DNA from: Pseudomonas alkylphenolica
GTDB taxonomy: Bacteria; Pseudomonadota; Gammaproteobacteria; Pseudomonadales; Pseudomonadaceae
Direction: 5' to 3'
DNA: 64,000 bases
Assembly: GCF_004025535.1 (NCBI RefSeq)
Contig: NZ_QJRG01000049.1
Span: 321,517 to 385,516 of the forward strand
Both the position numbers and the translations under genes were made by a program. Below, piece after piece: positions 39,805-51,623 of the stretch. The first letter of the stretch is position 1, and each line of letters begins with the position of its first letter. Under the pieces are notes generated by a model, which saw only the letters and a program-made list of their open reading frames with translations, had not been told where the DNA came from and ran no database searches.

Positions 39805-42201
39805 ATGTCGACGCATGGCGTTCGTCCAAAAATGCTCGGCTTTGTCAGCGAAGAGGCGTCTGCCTGGCTAGTGGCTTTTGTCGCGCTGCTGGTCGGAGGG
39901 CTATTGACCGCGCTTCTGGCACTGGCGGCCCACGCGCTGTATCAGCAGCAATTGCGCCAGCGATTCGATCTGCTGGCCGGTGAGCGTTACAGCCGTATCG
40001 AAGAGCGGTTTCAGGATCAGGTGCAGCGGCTGGATGGCCTGCGCCGGTTTTTCGTTTTTTCCAACGAGATCACCCTCGAAGAGTTCGATGGCTATGCACG
40101 GCCGTTGTTGCACCGTACCCAGGCGTACTCGTGGGCGCCACGGGTAGTGGCCAGTGCGCGCCGGGAATTTGAGCGCCAGGCCAGCCAGGTCTACGGGCGT
40201 CCCTATGAGATAAAGCAACTGACGGAAACGGGTGAATTACACGTCTCGGCGCAGCAACCGGTGTACTTTCCGGTGCTGTTCAGTCAGGCGCAGAGCGCCA
40301 CACGCCAGCCGTTCGGGTTGGACATGCGTTCACAGGTGTTGCGCCAGGATACCCTGCAGCGCGCCTCGACACCGGGCAGCATGGCGGTGTCGGCGCCGTT
40401 GAACCTGATGGACGTCGAGCCTGCCTATGCCCGTGGTGTCATTATGGTCGCCCCGGTATTTGCACCTGAGGGTTCAGCCCCCGAGTTGCGCGGCTATGTC
40501 ATGGCGGTGATCAGTTTGCGCCAGCTGATGGCCGATGGACTGCCCAGCTCGGCCCAAGACAATCTGGTGGTGCGTATTCGTGACCTGACCGGGCCAGATA
40601 TTCAGCACGAGGTGTTGTTTCAGTCGGACAACAAGAGCGCCCGCTCACCGCTGGTGGCCAGCCATCTGTTGCACCTGGCGGACCATGACTATCAGCTTGA
40701 TATCCGCCCGAGTCAGGCGTTTATGCAGGCCAATCAGTCGTCGGCGGTAACGGCAGTGGTCTTCCTTGGCAGCTTGCTCAGCATCTTGCTCAGTGCCTTG
40801 CTGTTCAGCCTGTTCAGTCAGCGCCAACGGGCCTTGAAGCTGGTTGAGCAGCGCACAGGCGAATTGCTTGTCAGCGAGCAGTCATTGCGCGCCACCCACA
40901 ATCAGCTGCGTAGCGTGCTGGATGCCGCCACCCAGGTGGCAATCGTTGCGACTAACTTGCGCGGTGTCATCAGCACCTTCAACGCCGGTGCCGAACGCAT
41001 GCTGGGGTACAGCAGTGCCGAGGCAGTGGGCAGTATCACCCTTGAAGCCCTGGTTTCTGCGCAGGAATTGCACCAGCGGGCCAGCGCCTTGAGCCAGCGT
41101 TATGGGCGGGAAGTCAGTACCGCCCAGGCGATTTTCGCGCAACCCCAGCAAGAGGACGGCAGCGCAGCGCAGGAATGGACGCTGCAGCGCAAGAACGGCA
41201 GCCACTTGCTGGCCAATATGTTGGTGACGGCGGTACTTGACGAGCATGGCCTGTGGGTTGGTCACCTGGCGATCTGTATCGACGTCACCGAACGCAAGCG
41301 TGTACATGAGGCGCTGGCTGCCCGGGACCGCTTGCTGGAAAAGCTCAGCGCCGAGGTGCCCGGTGGTATCTACCAGTTCCTCCTGCGTGCGGACGGTAGT
41401 TCCTGTTTCAGTTATGCCAGCGAGGGGTTGCGTGATGTCTACGAGATCGACCCGAATCTGCTGCGCCAGGACGCCACTGCAGTGTTCGAGCGGATCCATC
41501 CGGATGATCTGGAGCGCGTGCGCGCCTCGATTCGCCATTCGGCGGATCAACTGACGCCATGGCGTGAAGAGTATCGGGTGGTGCTGCCTACTGCGGGGTT
41601 ACGTTGGGTGCGAGGCGAAGCTACGCCGGAGCCTGCGGACAATGAGGGCACCATCTGGCATGGCTATTTGACAGACATTTCCGACCTCAAGCGGGTAGAA
41701 GAAGAGTTACGCGCACTGTCGGTGACCGATGCGTTGACTGGCATCCACAACCGGCGCTATTTCCAGGAGCGGCTCAAAACCGAGCTTGAGCGTGCCCAGC
41801 GCGACCAGCAGGACCTGGCGGTCATCATGCTGGACATCGACCATTTCAAGCGAATCAACGATCAGTTCGGTCATGCGGTAGGGGACTACGTGCTGCGTAG
41901 CCTGTGCCAGCGCATCAATGCTCGCCTGCGGCGCACCGATGTGTTTTGTCGGCTCGGCGGCGAGGAATTCATGGTGCTTTGCCCCGGCAGCAACGCCGAG
42001 CAGGCGCTCAGGCTGGCCATGGAGCTGTGGCAGGGGGTGCGTAGTGTGCCGCTTGATGGCGTCGGGCAGGTGACTGCCAGCTTTGGTGTGGCCGGTTGGC
42101 GCCCTGGGGAGGGCGCCGACGCGTTGTTGCTGCGTGCCGATGCTGGGGTCTATGCGGCCAAGCAGGCTGGCCGCGATCGGGTTGAAGCCGAGCTGCCCTG
42201 A
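39805..42201 (+). CDS. Membrane diguanylate cyclase with CHASE, PAS and GGDEF domains
   Basis: A 798-residue sensor cyclase making c-di-GMP. A first membrane helix (ASAWLVAFVALLVGGLLTALLALAAHAL) is followed by a periplasmic CHASE-type domain to about residue 300 and a second helix (AVVFLGSLLSILLSALLFSLF). Two PAS-type modules come next (LDAATQVAIVATNLRGVISTFN; then FLLRADGSSCFSYASEGLRDVY). The C-terminal cyclase domain has the active-site GGEEF (LGGEEFMVLCPGS), with an RxxD inhibitory site (RRTD) five residues upstream. No EAL domain. The start is uncertain: GTG 39796 or ATG 39832 are alternatives. The gene ends in a palindrome shared with convergent dacB. Confidence 0.93.
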   Translation: MSTHGVRPKMLGFVSEEASAWLVAFVALLVGGLLTALLALAAHALYQQQLRQRFDLLAGERYSRIEERFQDQVQRLDGLRRFFVFSNEITLEEFDGYARPLLHRTQAYSWAPRVVASARREFERQASQVYGRPYEIKQLTETGELHVSAQQPVYFPVLFSQAQSATRQPFGLDMRSQVLRQDTLQRASTPGSMAVSAPLNLMDVEPAYARGVIMVAPVFAPEGSAPELRGYVMAVISLRQLMADGLPSSAQDNLVVRIRDLTGPDIQHEVLFQSDNKSARSPLVASHLLHLADHDYQLDIRPSQAFMQANQSSAVTAVVFLGSLLSILLSALLFSLFSQRQRALKLVEQRTGELLVSEQSLRATHNQLRSVLDAATQVAIVATNLRGVISTFNAGAERMLGYSSAEAVGSITLEALVSAQELHQRASALSQRYGREVSTAQAIFAQPQQEDGSAAQEWTLQRKNGSHLLANMLVTAVLDEHGLWVGHLAICIDVTERKRVHEALAARDRLLEKLSAEVPGGIYQFLLRADGSSCFSYASEGLRDVYEIDPNLLRQDATAVFERIHPDDLERVRASIRHSADQLTPWREEYRVVLPTAGLRWVRGEATPEPADNEGTIWHGYLTDISDLKRVEEELRALSVTDALTGIHNRRYFQERLKTELERAQRDQQDLAVIMLDIDHFKRINDQFGHAVGDYVLRSLCQRINARLRRTDVFCRLGGEEFMVLCPGSNAEQALRLAMELWQGVRSVPLDGVGQVTASFGVAGWRPGEGADALLLRADAGVYAAKQAGRDRVEAELP

Positions 42202-42211
42202 GGCCTCAGGG
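42196..42211. other. Palindrome spanning both convergent stop codons
   Basis: CCCTGAGGCCTCAGGG is a perfect 16-base palindrome. The cyclase gene and dacB each end with CCC-TGA inside it, so the two stops are symmetric and four bases apart. Confidence 0.7.
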
Positions 42212-43669
42212 TTGAACAGCGGCCGTGCTGTTGACCAGCTTCGGCTGGCGGTACAGGTCAAGCAGCACCTGGTCGAGAATCGCCGAGGCGCCCCAGGGCT
42301 TCGGGTCGTTGAGAATCGCCGCCACTGCCCAGGTATTGCCGTTGCTGTCGCGGCTGTAGCCAGCGATGGCACGGACCGTATTCAGGGTGCCGGTCTTGAT
42401 GTGCGCTTCCCCGGTCATGGCGGTGCGTTTGAGGCGCTTGCGCATGGTGCCGTCCATCCCGACCAGTGGCATCGAACTGATGAATTCGGCGGCATACGGG
42501 CTTTTCCAGGCGGCCTGCAGCAGCGCGGCCATTTCCCGGGTGCTGACCCGCTCGGCACGCGACAGACCGGACCCGTTCTCCATGATCAGATGCGGTGCGG
42601 TGATGCCTTTTTTCGCCAGCCACTGGCGCACCACGCGTTGCGCGGCCCGCGCGTCGTCACCATCGGCGTCGGTGCGGAACTGTGCGCCCAGGCTCAGGAA
42701 CAGCTGCTGGGCCATGGTGTTGTTACTGTACTTGTTGATGTCGCGGATGATCTCGACCAGATCTGGCGAGAAGGCGCGGGCCAGCAGGCGGGCGCTTTTC
42801 GGCACTGTGTCGATCCGGTCGCGGCCCTGGATGGTGCCGCCCAGCTCGTTCCAGATGGCCCGTACGGCGCCGGCGGCATAGGTGGGATGGTCAAGCAGTG
42901 CGAGGTAGGTCTGGGAATTGCAGCCTTCGGCCAATTGGCCACTGACCACGACGGTTACGCCGTCGGCCTGGGGCACCGGGTTGTAGCGCACGTCTCCGGT
43001 GCATTGCTTGCCGTTGGCGGCCTTGACCTGGTTGTCGATGCGGATGCTGGCGATTGGCGGCTCGACCGAAATCAGCACTTTGCCACCATCGTTGCGTGCG
43101 ACAAAGCGCAACGCCTTGAGGTTGATCAGCAACGAGTCGGGCTTGACCAGGAAGGGTTTGTTTTCGTCACCGCCATCATCGTTGAACTGCGGCAGCGAGG
43201 GCTGGACGAAGTGGCTGCGGTCGAGCACCAGGTCGCCGCTGATGGTTTGCACGCCATTGGCGCGCAGGTCACGCATCAACAGCCAGAGTTTTTCCATGTT
43301 CAGCTTGGGGTCGCCGCCGCCCTTGAGGTAGAGGTTGCCTTGCAGGGTGCCGTTACGCAGCGGGCCGTCACTGTAGAATTCGGTTTTCCACTGGTGGGTG
43401 GGGCCGAGCAGCTCGAGGGCGGCGTAGGTGGTCACCAGCTTCATGGTTGAGGCAGGGTTGACCGAGACGTCGGCATTGAACACGGTAGGCGTGCCTGGGC
43501 CGTTGAGCGGCAGCATCACCAGGGACAGGGCCGAGTCTTGCAGCTTATTGGTTTTCAGCGCCTGCTGGACCTTGGCGGGCAGTGTGGTGTTGACTGCTTC
43601 GGCCTGGGACGGTAACGCGACAGGCAAAAGCAGGCCAGCAAGTAAAAGAGGGCGTAGAGATTTGATCAT
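42206..43669 (-). CDS. dacB: D-alanyl-D-alanine carboxypeptidase/endopeptidase PBP4
   Basis: A 487-residue periplasmic penicillin-binding protein of class C (peptidase family S13). It trims or cleaves peptidoglycan peptides. The signal peptide is visible (MIKSLRPLLLAGLLLPVALPSQA). Active-site motifs: SxxK in NPASTMKLVTTYAALE near residue 68-71, SxN in KYSNNTMAQQL, and KTG in HIKTGTLNTVRAI near the C-terminus. Spacing between the first and second motif is long, as expected for this class. ATG 43669 is chosen because it immediately precedes the signal peptide, although the frame stays open 84 bases further. Confidence 0.95.
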   Translation of the reverse strand: MIKSLRPLLLAGLLLPVALPSQAEAVNTTLPAKVQQALKTNKLQDSALSLVMLPLNGPGTPTVFNADVSVNPASTMKLVTTYAALELLGPTHQWKTEFYSDGPLRNGTLQGNLYLKGGGDPKLNMEKLWLLMRDLRANGVQTISGDLVLDRSHFVQPSLPQFNDDGGDENKPFLVKPDSLLINLKALRFVARNDGGKVLISVEPPIASIRIDNQVKAANGKQCTGDVRYNPVPQADGVTVVVSGQLAEGCNSQTYLALLDHPTYAAGAVRAIWNELGGTIQGRDRIDTVPKSARLLARAFSPDLVEIIRDINKYSNNTMAQQLFLSLGAQFRTDADGDDARAAQRVVRQWLAKKGITAPHLIMENGSGLSRAERVSTREMAALLQAAWKSPYAAEFISSMPLVGMDGTMRKRLKRTAMTGEAHIKTGTLNTVRAIAGYSRDSNGNTWAVAAILNDPKPWGASAILDQVLLDLYRQPKLVNSTAAVQP

Positions 43670-43873
43670 GTGCAATAAAACCCTGCGAGCGAGGGGTGAA
43701 AAGTAGGGGGCGTGAAAAGGTGAAGGCCCCGGTGCGAAAAATATAGCGCGCATTATGCCCCAAGGCGCAGGACGATGGGGCAGTGCAAAAGGGTGGCATA
43801 TCGGCTTTTATTCCGGCAACCTCGTGGCGAAACTGTTAAAGTGCCGCGCGTTATTACTCAAGAGGATTGTTTC

Positions 43874-44218
43874 ATGGCCACTAACCGTTCCCGCCGTCTG
43901 CGCAAAAAACTCTGCGTGGATGAATTCCAGGAGCTGGGTTTTGAACTGAACCTGGAGTTCAAAGAAGACCTGTCTGACGAAGCCATTGATGCCTTCCTCG
44001 ATGCATTCCTCGACGACGCGATGGATGCCAACGGTCTCGACTACGTAGGCGGCGACGACTACGGTCTGGTTTGCAAGGCAGACCGTGGCTCGGTCACCGA
44101 AGAGCAGCGTGCTGCTGTCGAAAGCTGGCTCAAAGGCCGCAACGAGCTGACCAAGATCGAAGTCAGCCCATTGCTGGACGCCTGGTATCCGGAAAAACCG
44201 ATCAATCCGGTTGCTTGA
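43874..44218 (+). CDS. yggL: YggL-family ribosome-associated protein (DUF469)
   Basis: A 114-residue acidic protein starting MATNRSRRLRKKLCVDEFQE, with GFELNLEF and the acidic FLDAFLDDAMDANGLDYVGG, the pattern of the YggL family. YggL has been reported to bind the 50S subunit. AGAGGA lies seven bases upstream of the ATG. The gene stands alone, divergent from dacB, and ends in a strong terminator. Confidence 0.93.
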   Translation: MATNRSRRLRKKLCVDEFQELGFELNLEFKEDLSDEAIDAFLDAFLDDAMDANGLDYVGGDDYGLVCKADRGSVTEEQRAAVESWLKGRNELTKIEVSPLLDAWYPEKPINPVA

Positions 44219-44228
44219 TGCCTGAAGA

Positions 44229-44258
44229 AACGGCGGCCCCAGTGGCCGCCGTTTTTTT

Positions 44259-44259
<1 letters not shown>
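44229..44259 (+). terminator. Intrinsic terminator of yggL, shared with the convergent kinase gene
   Basis: AACGGCGGCC, loop CCAGT, GGCCGCCGTT followed by a run of T. On the minus strand the stem is followed by TTTCTTC, so it can also serve the histidine-kinase transcript ending at 44259. Confidence 0.92.
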
Positions 44260-47918
<3,659 letters not shown>

Positions 47919-47926
47919 GAACGGGT

Positions 47927-48553
47927 TTAAACCAGTGCATTGCGTTTGGCCATTTCAATGAGCTCGACCAGAGATTGGGCTTTCAACTTCTGCATCAGGC
48001 GCTTCTTGTAGGTACTGACTGTTTTGTTGCTGAGAAACATGCCTTGGGCGATTTCCTTGTTGCTTCTAACCTGGGCAAAAAGTTGCAGTACCATCAGTTC
48101 GCGGTCGTTTACACTCTTGAAGAGTTCCAGCTCGCCGGATTCACTCTGTGCGTTGCGCTGATTGTTTATGACCTGGCTGGGGAAGTAGTTGTAGCCCGAT
48201 AACACCGCTTTGATTGCACGAAGCAACTCGCCAAGGTCTTCCTGTTTGCAGACGTAGCCAGCGGCACCTGAATGCATGCAGCGAACAGCAAACAGCGCAG
48301 GCGACTGCGCGGTCAGCACCAGGGTTTTCAGTGGCGTGGCCATGGAGTGGAAGCGCGAGAGGACTTCCAGCCCGTCCAGCCGGGGGATGGCGATGTCGAG
48401 AATGATCAGGTCGGGCAGGCACTCGCGCACCATTTGCATGGCGTCCACGCCGTTGTCTGTTTCCCCGACCACACAATAACCTTCATTCTCAAGAAGCATG
48501 CGTACCGCCAGGCGGATGACCGGGTGATCGTCGATGATGAATACAGAGTGCAT
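47927..48553 (-). CDS. LuxR-type response regulator of the BvgA/EvgA family
   Basis: A 208-residue response regulator. The receiver domain begins MHSVFIIDDHPVIRLAVRM, with the phospho-accepting Asp53 in LIILDIAIPRLDG. The C-terminal helix-turn-helix (about residues 145-205) has ELMVLQLFAQVRSNKEIAQGM and LSNKTVSTYKKRLMQKL, the NarL/FixJ pattern. ATG 48553 is chosen because it begins the receiver domain; the frame extends 66 bases upstream without similarity. It is the first gene of the pair with the hybrid kinase. Targets are unknown; control of the secretion island is possible but unsupported by any site I can see. Confidence 0.93.
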   Translation of the reverse strand: MHSVFIIDDHPVIRLAVRMLLENEGYCVVGETDNGVDAMQMVRECLPDLIILDIAIPRLDGLEVLSRFHSMATPLKTLVLTAQSPALFAVRCMHSGAAGYVCKQEDLGELLRAIKAVLSGYNYFPSQVINNQRNAQSESGELELFKSVNDRELMVLQLFAQVRSNKEIAQGMFLSNKTVSTYKKRLMQKLKAQSLVELIEMAKRNALV

Positions 48554-48856
48554 GTAAACGTTCCAGATAAGGTGCCAGAGATTAAGCGGGCACCTTAGCC
48601 TAGTTGGAACGGGTCGCACACGCGCTTAATGGGAGGTAATAGCCATATAGGAAATATCCCACTACAAGTGCAGGGAAAGACTACAAGAGATTTTTGTGAG
48701 TCTTGCTTTTTATGCGGTCGTTAGTAACTTTTAGTTTCTGTTTGGTGAATTTGTTTAATTGTTTTGATTGTACGTAGGTATGTTCCCACAGGAAGATACC
48801 TGGGCAATCAGCCAGGTGCGCCGACGACATGCACGCCTGGCTGACAGTTGGCTGCT
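48554..48856. other. AT-rich intergenic region between the regulator and dgt
   Basis: No gene is supported here. The part from about 48650 to 48780 is AT-rich and probably carries the promoter of the regulator-kinase operon. TCAGCCAGG (48808-48816) and CCTGGCTGA (48836-48844) form a nine-base stem just beyond the dgt stop. It may end dgt transcription, though it has no clear T-run. Confidence 0.5.
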
Positions 48857-50212
48857 TTACACCGGGCTTGTGTTTCCGGTCATTTCACGCGCCATTTCGC
48901 TGGCATAACTGTCGGTCATCCCGGCGATGAAATCGATCATGCGCATAAATGACGTGTGCAACGGCGCCGAGGGAGCAGGGGCGTTGTTGCCCAGCAGGTC
49001 GAGGATGCGCCGGCTTTTGAACGATGGCGCGCGTCCACCGTGTTGCTCAAGCGCTGCACCGCAGAAGGAGTTGAGCAGCACTTCGAGGGTGGTGTAGGCA
49101 CCGATTTCATGCAGTGTCTTGCGCTTGTCCTGGAAGATCTTCTTGCGCGCCATGTCTTTGGCCTGCAATACGCAACGTTTGGCCGGGCCGTGCATATGTT
49201 CGACCAGGTCGCCCTGCAGCTGCCCTGCCAGCAAGGCGTCGTGCTGCTCGACAAAGGCGCGGGCGGCGGCATTGGTGAGGTGCTCGATGGCTTTGCCACG
49301 CAGGATGGCCAGTTTGCGCCGTCGTGAGTCATCAGGGCCCAGCTGGCGATAGGTTTCCGGCAGGTCGTCGCCAACCAGGTTGAGCAGCAGCGACTCCACT
49401 TCAGGGTAGTCGAGCAATTCCATTTCCAGGCCGTCTTCCAGATCGATCAAGGCGTAGCAGATGTCATCGGCAGCCTCCATCAGGTACACCAGGGGATGAC
49501 GGGCCCAGCGTTGTTCTTCAAGCTGCGGCAAGCCCAGTTTGTGGGCGATCTGTTCAAGCAGGGGGAGTTCGCTCTGATAGCAGCCGAACTTGTGCTTCTT
49601 GTAACCCAGTGCATCGGCATGACGCGCCGTCCAGGGGTATTTCAGGTAAGTACCCAGGGTGGCGTAGGTCAGGCGCGTGCCACCGTCGAACTGGTGATAC
49701 TCCAGTTGGGTCAGTACCCTGAACCCCTGGGCATTGCCTTCGAAGTTGAGAAAGTCGGCCCGCTCGGTATCGGTCATGGCGTCGAGCCAGCCGCGTCCGG
49801 CAGCCTGCTGGAACCAATGGCGGATGGCATCCTCGCCGGAATGGCCGAAGGGTGGGTTACCGATGTCGTGGGCAAGGCACGCCGACTGCACGACCATCCC
49901 GAGATCGCTTGGCTCGCACCATTGAGGCAGCTGGTCACGCAATATCTCACCAACGCGCATGCCCAGCGAACGGCCCACGCAGCTGACCTCCAGCGAGTGG
50001 GTCAGGCGGGTGTGGATGTGGTCGTTGCTGGACACGGGATGTACCTGGGTCTTGCGGCCAAGGCGGCGGAAGGCGCCGGAGAAGATGATCCGGTCATGGT
50101 CCTTGTGAAACGGGCTGCGGCCCAATTCTTCGGGGCTATGCAGGACTTTACCAAGACGTTCGCGGGTGAGCAGGGTGTGCCAATCCAAGGCCGGTTCTCC
50201 TATACGGGGCAT
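48857..50212 (-). CDS. dgt: Deoxyguanosinetriphosphate triphosphohydrolase-like protein
   Basis: A 451-residue HD-domain nucleotide triphosphohydrolase. The metal-binding residues are visible as RLTHSLEVS and CLAHDIGNPPFGHSGE near residues 65-110, with MEAADDICYALIDLEDG further on supplying the last Asp. It hydrolyses dNTPs (dGTP in the E. coli type); the exact specificity of this subclass is not given by sequence. ATG 50212 has GGAAG eight bases upstream and begins MPRIGEPALDWHTLL; the frame is open for 225 bases further but that part is low-complexity and not family-like. Confidence 0.92.
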   Translation of the reverse strand: MPRIGEPALDWHTLLTRERLGKVLHSPEELGRSPFHKDHDRIIFSGAFRRLGRKTQVHPVSSNDHIHTRLTHSLEVSCVGRSLGMRVGEILRDQLPQWCEPSDLGMVVQSACLAHDIGNPPFGHSGEDAIRHWFQQAAGRGWLDAMTDTERADFLNFEGNAQGFRVLTQLEYHQFDGGTRLTYATLGTYLKYPWTARHADALGYKKHKFGCYQSELPLLEQIAHKLGLPQLEEQRWARHPLVYLMEAADDICYALIDLEDGLEMELLDYPEVESLLLNLVGDDLPETYRQLGPDDSRRRKLAILRGKAIEHLTNAAARAFVEQHDALLAGQLQGDLVEHMHGPAKRCVLQAKDMARKKIFQDKRKTLHEIGAYTTLEVLLNSFCGAALEQHGGRAPSFKSRRILDLLGNNAPAPSAPLHTSFMRMIDFIAGMTDSYASEMAREMTGNTSPV

Positions 50213-50292
50213 ACGCGTAGCTTCCCGTGTCGGCGCCATGGCTGCAAGCCTGACGTTGAGCGCCCGCGCGCAGTGACGCGCAGGTCTGTGAC

Positions 50293-50625
50293 TCAGCGTT
50301 TGTTGGTCGCACCCTGCAAGGCCAGTTTGAGCAAGGGCAGCAGGCTGCTGCTCAGGCGGATCATTCTGCTCAGGTTGCCGTTTTTGGTGCCTTTGCCGGT
50401 CAAGAAACCCAGTACCACCACGGCGCCGATGCCCCATAACGGCGCATGCTTGATGCCCAGGCCGCCGTGCAAACTGTCACCCATGGCGCGCAGGCGGGAC
50501 AGGGGGGCGAGCAGTTGTGCGGACTCATGACGGATTTCCTGGCGGTGCATCTCCAGGCGCAGGCGTACCAGCGCCTTGCGCAGTTCGCGTCGATTACGGG
50601 TGTTGGGTAGCTCAGGCAGGCTCAT
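50293..50625 (-). CDS. YqjK-like conserved membrane-associated protein
   Basis: A 110-residue basic protein starting MSLPELPNTRNRRELRKAL, with a modest hydrophobic stretch (PLWGIGAVVVLGFLTG) and a basic tail. It is the last gene of a trio (50293-51322) resembling yqjD-yqjE-yqjK. Its stop-to-start overlap with the preceding gene is four bases. Function is unknown; the trio in E. coli is linked to ribosome binding at the inner membrane in stationary phase. Confidence 0.75.
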   Translation of the reverse strand: MSLPELPNTRNRRELRKALVRLRLEMHRQEIRHESAQLLAPLSRLRAMGDSLHGGLGIKHAPLWGIGAVVVLGFLTGKGTKNGNLSRMIRLSSSLLPLLKLALQGATNKR

Positions 50626-50999
50626 GGCAACAGGCGCTCCCGGTCTTTGGCAAGTTCTTCAAGGGTCGAGCTGAATGGCGATGACTCATCGAACACCGCT
50701 GCTTTCAGACGCAGGCTGCAATACAGCGCCGCCACACCGTAGAACACGCACAGGCCGATCACCCCGGCCAGGCGATAACTGTCCCAGAGCAGCACCAGCA
50801 CCAGGGCCGAGAGGGCGACCAGCAACAGCAGCGCAAACACCAGGCCCAGGCCTGCAAACAGCAACAGGCGCAAGGTGCGCGCTTTCTGTTCCTGCAACTC
50901 GATGCCAAACAGTTCTACATGGCCATGCAGCAGGCCGAGTACGGCTGCGCCCAGGCGCTTGCTCGATGCCGAGCTGGTAGCGGACGATTCGCTTTCCAT
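50622..50999 (-). CDS. YqjE-like phage-holin-superfamily membrane protein
   Basis: A 125-residue protein with two adjacent membrane helices (LRLLLFAGLGLVFALLLLVAL and ALVLVLLWDSYRLAGVIGLCVFYGVAALYC) framed by polar ends, the layout of the YqjE/holin superfamily III group. It lies eight bases after the DUF883 gene and overlaps the yqjK-like start by four bases. Its function is not established. Confidence 0.8.
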   Translation of the reverse strand: MESESSATSSASSKRLGAAVLGLLHGHVELFGIELQEQKARTLRLLLFAGLGLVFALLLLVALSALVLVLLWDSYRLAGVIGLCVFYGVAALYCSLRLKAAVFDESSPFSSTLEELAKDRERLLP

Positions 51000-51007
51000 G
51001 GGTACCC

Positions 51008-51322
51008 TCAGCGACGACTGGCCAGCAGGCCGATCAAAAAGCCCACGCCGGCAGCGATACCGATCGATTGCCAGGGGTTGCTTTGAACATAGTCTTCCGT
51101 GGCGCTCAGGGCTTCCTGGCCACGTTCACGCAACGAATCCTGAGTCTGTTGCAAGGTTTCCCGGGCCCGAATCAGGCTGTCATGTATCTCGCTGCGTAAC
51201 TCGTCGGCCTGATCGCCCGCCAGGGTAGCGGTATGTTCCAGCAGTTTTTCGGTATCACGCACCAAGGCCTGGAAGTCGGCCATCAGTATGTCTTGAGCAG
51301 TCTTTGCTGATTTGCTGGGCAT
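51008..51322 (-). CDS. DUF883 family protein (YqjD/ElaB type)
   Basis: A 104-residue protein. A long charged amphipathic helix (DFQALVRDTEKLLEHTATLAGDQ, LRSEIHDSLIRARETLQQTQDSL) is followed by a short C-terminal membrane anchor with the family motif NPWQSIGIAAGVGFLIGLLASRR. E. coli YqjD anchors inactive ribosomes to the inner membrane in stationary phase. AAGGAGAGCC precedes the ATG. It is the first gene of the trio. Confidence 0.9.
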   Translation of the reverse strand: MPSKSAKTAQDILMADFQALVRDTEKLLEHTATLAGDQADELRSEIHDSLIRARETLQQTQDSLRERGQEALSATEDYVQSNPWQSIGIAAGVGFLIGLLASRR

Positions 51323-51623
51323 GGGGCTCTCCTTGATGGTGTATGGCTAATTCGAGTCGCAGGCGCTGGCGAAGGTTCAGTACAAAATGCGCTGGTACAG
51401 GTTTTGCTGGAGCAGGATGCATCCAGGTCCTGTGCCGGCGCCGGTTTTGTTGGTGCATGTGCAGCCAGGCCTGTAAACCTTAACCCAATCCACGACAAAC
51501 CCAAGGAAAAACTCCAGCGATCAGCGGGATCGGCCAGGGAGGTGGCGATCAAACGATCCAGGCTGGTGCAATAAGGAGTGGCTGCGCGCTGTCTTGGTGC
51601 TTATTTTAAAGGCCTGCCGATAT
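51323..51623. other. Divergent promoter region between the yqjD-like gene and amt
   Basis: No gene supported. Two TGGTGCA sequences (near 51450 and 51570) resemble half-sites of the NtrC binding sequence, but no paired site or sigma54 -24/-12 element is apparent, so nitrogen control of amt through this region is not shown. Confidence 0.35.

Noticed and set aside
42083..43450. 455-codon plus-strand frame opposite dacB
   Set aside because: Antisense to dacB, which has a signal peptide and all three active-site motifs.
51323..51623. Sigma54 promoter for amt
   Set aside because: TGGTGCA half-sites exist but no GG-N10-GC element in correct context was found.
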